From CAYLNH01 sp964384625 (GTDB lineage: Bacteria; Verrucomicrobiota; Lentisphaeria; JABSQK01): a stretch of DNA of 64,000 nucleotides. The notes under the pieces were generated by a model that did not search any database, had not been told where the DNA came from, and worked only from the letters and a program-made list of their open reading frames with translations. Below are positions 60,165 through 64,000 of this stretch, one piece after another. Position numbers and translations under genes: made by a program. The stretch lies in contig CAYLNH010000003.1 in NCBI GenBank assembly GCA_964384625.1, forward strand, positions 1 to 64,000, read 5' to 3'. Position 1 is the first letter of the stretch. Every line of letters starts with the position of its first letter.

Positions 60165-61181
60165 ATGCGTATTGGGATCAAAGATATTGCCAGAGACGTC
60201 GGTGTTTCAGCGTCGACGGTTTCCGCGGTACTCAGCGGCAAAGCCGCGGAGCGGCGGATTTCGCAGGCGGTTGTGGACCGGGTTCGGGCTGCCGCCCGGC
60301 GGTTGGGTTATGTGCCGAATCAGGCTGCCCGCATGATGCGCAGCGGCGTGCGCTACGTCAACGTCGCGGTCATCACTTCGTATCAGGCGCCGTTGACGTT
60401 GGTCAACAAGCTGATGGTGCGGCTCGGCCATGTGCTGCAGAGCCACAGTACGGCGGAGATTCGTTTTTCGGCGGTGCTCTATCCGTTCGAAGCGGGGCGA
60501 CTCAAGGAGCTCCTGACCTCCGGTGCCCACCGCGGTTTTCACGGGGCGCTGATTGCGAATACGACAGCGGCCGACGACGCCTGGCTTGAAGCAGCAAAGC
60601 TGTCGTTCCCGGTCGTGCTGATGGGGCGCCGCATCGAGGGCTACAGTGCGGTCTTGTCGGACTGCGAAACGAACGGCCGCGAGGCGGCCGAGCACCTGTC
60701 TGCCGGCGGTCGCCGGACACGTCTGGCGGTGCTGCGGCCGGCGGTTTTGACGCAGGCGACGCAGGGCCGGTTTGACGGGTTCGTTGCCGGTTGTGCGGAG
60801 CTGGGCCTGAAGGCGCCGCGGGAGATTGTCTGCGAGCAGTTCAACGAACATGCCGCCTTCAAAGCCATGGCCGCGGCGCTCAAATCGCGCCGACGCAAGC
60901 CGGACGCGCTGTTTGCCTTGTCGGACCTGCTGGCGGTCGGCGCCTATCATGCGCTGAAGCAGAAGGGCATGAAGATCCCGGCGGACATTGCGGTACTCGG
61001 GTATGACGACCTGCCGACGTCACGCTATCTGGACCCGCCCCTGAGTACGTTCTGCGTCCCGGCGGAGCAATTCCATGCGGAAGCCGTGAAACTGCTGGTC
61101 CGCAGCATTCTGAAACCGTCCACCAACGCGGTACAGCGCATCTATCAACCGAGACTGATCCAACGACAATCCACGCAGTAG
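60165..61181 (+). CDS. LacI-family transcriptional regulator
   Basis: A 338-aa repressor. Residues 4-55 are the LacI helix-turn-helix plus hinge (IKDIARDVGVSASTVSAVLSGKAAERRISQAVVDRVRAAARRLGYVPNQAARMMRSG). The rest is a periplasmic-binding-like sensor ending LGYDDLPTSRYLDPPLSTF. It probably senses a sugar released by the sulfatases encoded next, 12 bases away on the same strand, and represses its own operon through O1/O2. The start ATG fits the conserved N-terminus; no strong ribosome site is seen. Confidence 0.93.
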   Translation: MRIGIKDIARDVGVSASTVSAVLSGKAAERRISQAVVDRVRAAARRLGYVPNQAARMMRSGVRYVNVAVITSYQAPLTLVNKLMVRLGHVLQSHSTAEIRFSAVLYPFEAGRLKELLTSGAHRGFHGALIANTTAADDAWLEAAKLSFPVVLMGRRIEGYSAVLSDCETNGREAAEHLSAGGRRTRLAVLRPAVLTQATQGRFDGFVAGCAELGLKAPREIVCEQFNEHAAFKAMAAALKSRRRKPDALFALSDLLAVGAYHALKQKGMKIPADIAVLGYDDLPTSRYLDPPLSTFCVPAEQFHAEAVKLLVRSILKPSTNAVQRIYQPRLIQRQSTQ

Positions 61182-61193
61182 CGTTTTGAATCC

Positions 61194-62801
61194 ATGAATA
61201 CCGCCAGACCAAACATCCTCGTGCTGATGACCGACCAGCAACGCTTTGACGCGATGGGCTGCGCCGGCAACAGCAGGATTCACACTCCGAACCTGGACCG
61301 TCTCGCCGCCCGCGGCGTCTACTTTCGCAATGCCTGTACGCCGACGCCGATCTGCGTCGCGGCGCGTTACAGTTTTCTGACCGGCCATCGCCTGTCGGTA
61401 CATCGCTGGTCCCACAATCAGGCCATCGAACGACCGGTGCCGGAGTTGCCGACGATCATGACGCAGTTGGGCGTTGCCGGCTACCACACCCAGGGGGTTG
61501 GTAAAATGCATTTTCGCGGCCGCTATCACGGGTTCTTTGATCTGAAGAGTCTCGAAGGCGGCGTGCGGTACCGGATTGATGACGACTATCTGATGTACCT
61601 CAAGAGCCAGGGCGTGCGTACCCGCTATCCGCGCGGTCTGCGGGACCTGCTGTACTACCAGCCGCAAACGACCGGGCTGCCGGCGAACCACAGCACCACC
61701 GCCTGGACCACTCGGGAGTCGGTGTCGTTCCTGCATGAACACACCCGCAACCGGCCGGGCATGCCGTTCTTCCTCTGGACCTCTTGGATTGCACCGCACC
61801 CGCCGTTCTGTCCCAGTGAACCTTATGATACGATGTATGATCCGGCCAAGATGGATCTGCCGGTCAACCGTGAGCGCCCGCTGGCCACCATCCCGTCGAC
61901 CGGCGGGCGGGCGCGGCTCGACGGCGCCCATCTGGACGACGACCGCATCCGACGTATTCGCGCATTGTATTACGGTCTGGTCACGCAGGTTGACGAAGGC
62001 GTCGGCGAGATCCTCGACGCCCTGGATGAACTGGGACTGGCAGACAACACGGTCATCATTTTCACCAGCGATCACGGCGATATGCTGGGCGACCACGGGT
62101 GTTCGCAGAAGAACGTGCCGTATGAAGCTTCAGCGCGGATCCCGATGCTGCTGTACTGGCCGGACCGAACGGAAGCCGGCCGCGTCTGTGATGATCTCGT
62201 GGGCCTGGAGGACTTCCTGCCGACCGTCCTCGACGAACTTGGTCTGTCGTACGCCCCGGGCGCCCCTGTGTTGCCCGGCAAGAGCTTGTTGGGCCGCGAC
62301 GGCGGCGGTCTGGCGGAACCGCGCGACGGCTACATGATCGACTATCACCATGGTCCCCAGCGCTGGATCGCCTGCCGCACGGCACACCACAAGTACTGCT
62401 GGTGGGCCAGGGGTGGATATCGCGAGCTCTACGACCTGAGAGATGATCCCGGCGAGTTGGAAAACGTGATTGATCGACAACCGGAGCTGGCGACGGAGTT
62501 GCATGAGAGACTTCGTCGCTGGGAACAGGAATATGGCCTTGGCGAACTGCAGCCGACGCCGGCACCCAAGCCGCCCGCAAACGAGCATCCGGGTGCCGTG
62601 ATCATCAACGAGCAGACGTGGCCGGAGCATCTGCCGGCCGACGAGAGGGATTCAGTCGAATCCTATGCCGAGGCTTTCACCCGGGCGATTGCCAATGAGC
62701 CAACGCTTTCCCCAGACAAACTGAGCCTCGCCGACTACAAGAAGAAGGGCGGTCATCCGCTGAACGGCACACCATGGGAGGACGCCTGGAACGATGCCTG
62801 A
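61194..62801 (+). CDS. type I (formylglycine) sulfatase
   Basis: A 535-aa sulfatase. The N-terminus RPNILVLMTDQQR carries the metal-binding Asp. The formylglycine motif is Cys54-x-Ala56-x-Arg58 (CVAARYSFLTG), a permitted CxAxR variant. The metal/acid segment IIFTSDHGDMLGDHG is conserved. No signal peptide is evident, so location is unclear; the cytoplasm or an unusual export route is possible. The substrate is probably a sulfated sugar. It is the second gene of the LacI operon and overlaps the next sulfatase start by 8 bases. Confidence 0.93.
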   Translation: MNTARPNILVLMTDQQRFDAMGCAGNSRIHTPNLDRLAARGVYFRNACTPTPICVAARYSFLTGHRLSVHRWSHNQAIERPVPELPTIMTQLGVAGYHTQGVGKMHFRGRYHGFFDLKSLEGGVRYRIDDDYLMYLKSQGVRTRYPRGLRDLLYYQPQTTGLPANHSTTAWTTRESVSFLHEHTRNRPGMPFFLWTSWIAPHPPFCPSEPYDTMYDPAKMDLPVNRERPLATIPSTGGRARLDGAHLDDDRIRRIRALYYGLVTQVDEGVGEILDALDELGLADNTVIIFTSDHGDMLGDHGCSQKNVPYEASARIPMLLYWPDRTEAGRVCDDLVGLEDFLPTVLDELGLSYAPGAPVLPGKSLLGRDGGGLAEPRDGYMIDYHHGPQRWIACRTAHHKYCWWARGGYRELYDLRDDPGELENVIDRQPELATELHERLRRWEQEYGLGELQPTPAPKPPANEHPGAVIINEQTWPEHLPADERDSVESYAEAFTRAIANEPTLSPDKLSLADYKKKGGHPLNGTPWEDAWNDA

Positions 62802-64000
62802 GCAACCGAACATCCTGATCCTGATGACCGACCAACAACGCTGGGATTCCCTCGGCGTCTACGGCTGCGACTGGGCGCACACCCGAAATCTTGATCGTCT
62901 GGGCCGACAGGGCGTTGTGTTCGACAACTGCTACGTCAACAACCCGATCTGTACGCCGTCGCGCGCCAGTTTGTTTACCGGCAAGCACCTCCCGGGGCAC
63001 GGGGTGTATCGGCTCTATGACGTTTTGCCCGAGGAGGAGGTCCTGTTCTCCGAACGCCTGCAGCAACTGGGTTATACAACCGCGCTTTTCGGCAAACTCC
63101 ATGTCAGCGCCGTCGACTACGAACACTATCAGCGGCATCCGCACGACGGTTTTGACATCTTCGAGCCCTGTATGGAAGCCTGCCTGCGCATGAACTCGCC
63201 GAATCAGGCGTACGCCCAATGGCTGCGCGAGAACCACCCGGAGTTCCACGACCGTTTAGCCAAGGACCTGCGGAACGTTCTACACCACCCCCGGGAACTG
63301 CACCTCACACACTGGGCCGCGGAACGCACGATCAACTTCCTCGAGCAGCAGGACGGCAGCAAACCGTTCTTCTGCATGATGAGCATCTTCGATCCGCACA
63401 ATCCGTACGAAGATTACCCCCAAGAGATGGACGATATTATTGATGCTGATCGCATCCCGGACCCGCTCTGGGCCGAGGGCGACATGGATGATAAGCCCGC
63501 GGCCGTACAACGCGAACATCACGGCTCCTACATGCGCGATTTCAGCCGCTACACGCGCGACGACCTCCGCCGGATGCGCTTCGGTTACCATGCGTCCATC
63601 GCCTTCGCCGACCAGGAATTCGGCCGCGTTCTCGATACCTTGGAGCAACAGGGCCTGGCCGACAACACGCTGGTCATCTTCACCAGCGACCATGGCGACA
63701 TGCTCGGGGATCACGGATTGATGGTAAAGGGTGCATTCTTCTATGAAGCCAACGTTCGTGTCCCGCTTCTCATCCGGCCACCAACCCCGGGAACGCCGGC
63801 ATTTCTGCCGGCTTCGGATCGCGGCATGGAAGCCGCTCCTACATTGTCGGACGCGGTGCCAACGCATGTCTCCGCCCTGGTCCAGATCCACGATCTGGCT
63901 GCAACCGTACTCAAAGCCGCTGGTATGTCTGACGCAGAACTCGAGGCCATCATGCCGGCCGCGAAGGACCTCCTGCCGTTGATCGCCGGCGCAACAGACC
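62794..64000 (+). CDS. type I (formylglycine) sulfatase, truncated by the window end
   Basis: The first 402 residues are visible; the gene continues beyond 64000. EQPNILILMTDQQR at the start, Cys53-Thr-Pro55-Ser-Arg57 (CTPSRASLFTG) as the canonical CxPxR motif, and VIFTSDHGDMLGDHG are all present. An unusual in-frame insert of ~26 residues (about 333-359) after VPLLIRPP is encoded by a REP-like palindromic stretch, in a region where relatives have a short loop. ATG 62794 overlaps the end of the previous sulfatase by 8 bases. The two differ clearly in sequence, so they probably act on different sulfate positions. Confidence 0.92.
   Translation, partial: MPEQPNILILMTDQQRWDSLGVYGCDWAHTRNLDRLGRQGVVFDNCYVNNPICTPSRASLFTGKHLPGHGVYRLYDVLPEEEVLFSERLQQLGYTTALFGKLHVSAVDYEHYQRHPHDGFDIFEPCMEACLRMNSPNQAYAQWLRENHPEFHDRLAKDLRNVLHHPRELHLTHWAAERTINFLEQQDGSKPFFCMMSIFDPHNPYEDYPQEMDDIIDADRIPDPLWAEGDMDDKPAAVQREHHGSYMRDFSRYTRDDLRRMRFGYHASIAFADQEFGRVLDTLEQQGLADNTLVIFTSDHGDMLGDHGLMVKGAFFYEANVRVPLLIRPPTPGTPAFLPASDRGMEAAPTLSDAVPTHVSALVQIHDLAATVLKAAGMSDAELEAIMPAAKDLLPLIAGATD
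63795..63836. repeat. REP-like palindromic pair inside a sulfatase gene
   Basis: GCCGGC-ATTTCT-GCCGGC (63795-63812) and GCGGC-ATGGAA-GCCGC (63821-63836), followed by TCCTACA. The reverse complement, beginning TGTAGGAGCGGCTTCC, resembles REP-type repeats described in other bacteria. It is read in frame without a stop. Confidence 0.5.

Overview
The window is GC-rich, gene-dense bacterial chromosome. The protein families suggest a carbohydrate-degrading heterotroph of the PVC group, most like Lentisphaerota or Planctomycetota: formylglycine sulfatases, a heparinase II/III-like lyase, very large secreted CBM/PQQ-propeller proteins, a MoxR-DUF58-BatA-vWA-DUF4175-DUF4159 cluster, zinc-ribbon/DUF4190 membrane proteins, Ser/Thr kinases, and several LacI/GntR/IclR regulators. 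No 16S or ribosomal protein is present, so this assignment is an inference. The only RNA gene seen is a tRNA-Asp.

Layout. 0.2-12.8 kb: a two-domain Ser/Thr kinase, a DUF2959-type lipoprotein, a secreted heparinase-like lyase, an HtrA protease, a NagB-like glucosamine-6-phosphate deaminase, an ankyrin membrane protein, a zinc-ribbon/DUF4190 protein and a helical-barrel protein. 12.8-13.0 kb: tRNA-Asp with its own promoter and terminator. 13.0-27.9 kb, minus strand: an eight-gene operon behind one good sigma70-type promoter. It encodes two MacB/LolD-type ATPases, two FtsX-type permeases (one 1,717 aa, fused to a degenerate M28 peptidase domain), two OPT-like multi-spanning transporters (one carrying four tandem beta repeats in a loop), a PqqD-domain protein and an unknown protein. 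This is the best candidate for an undescribed envelope or export system. 28.1-30.5 kb: a toroid-type secreted protein.

31.3-56.1 kb, plus strand: a GntR-type sensor regulator leads the MoxR/vWA cluster, followed by a ~2,690-aa and a 1,675-aa secreted protein and a CBM9-like protein. Four junctions in this run carry short arrays of 7-bp repeats lying against or inside the next start codon. A 159-bp MITE with IS66-like ends and an exact 8-bp target duplication overlaps the stop codon of the last gene.

56.5-64 kb: an IclR-SPL-like radical SAM-HDAC lipoprotein operon (minus) diverges from a LacI-sulfatase-sulfatase operon (plus). The shared control region has two nearly mirror-image promoters, a duplicated LacI-type operator and an IclR-type palindrome. 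The second sulfatase runs off the window end.

The secreted lyase, sulfatases, deaminase and LacI/GntR control fit breakdown of sulfated or amino-sugar polysaccharides. The transporter operon and the vWA cluster look like envelope machinery serving large exported proteins.
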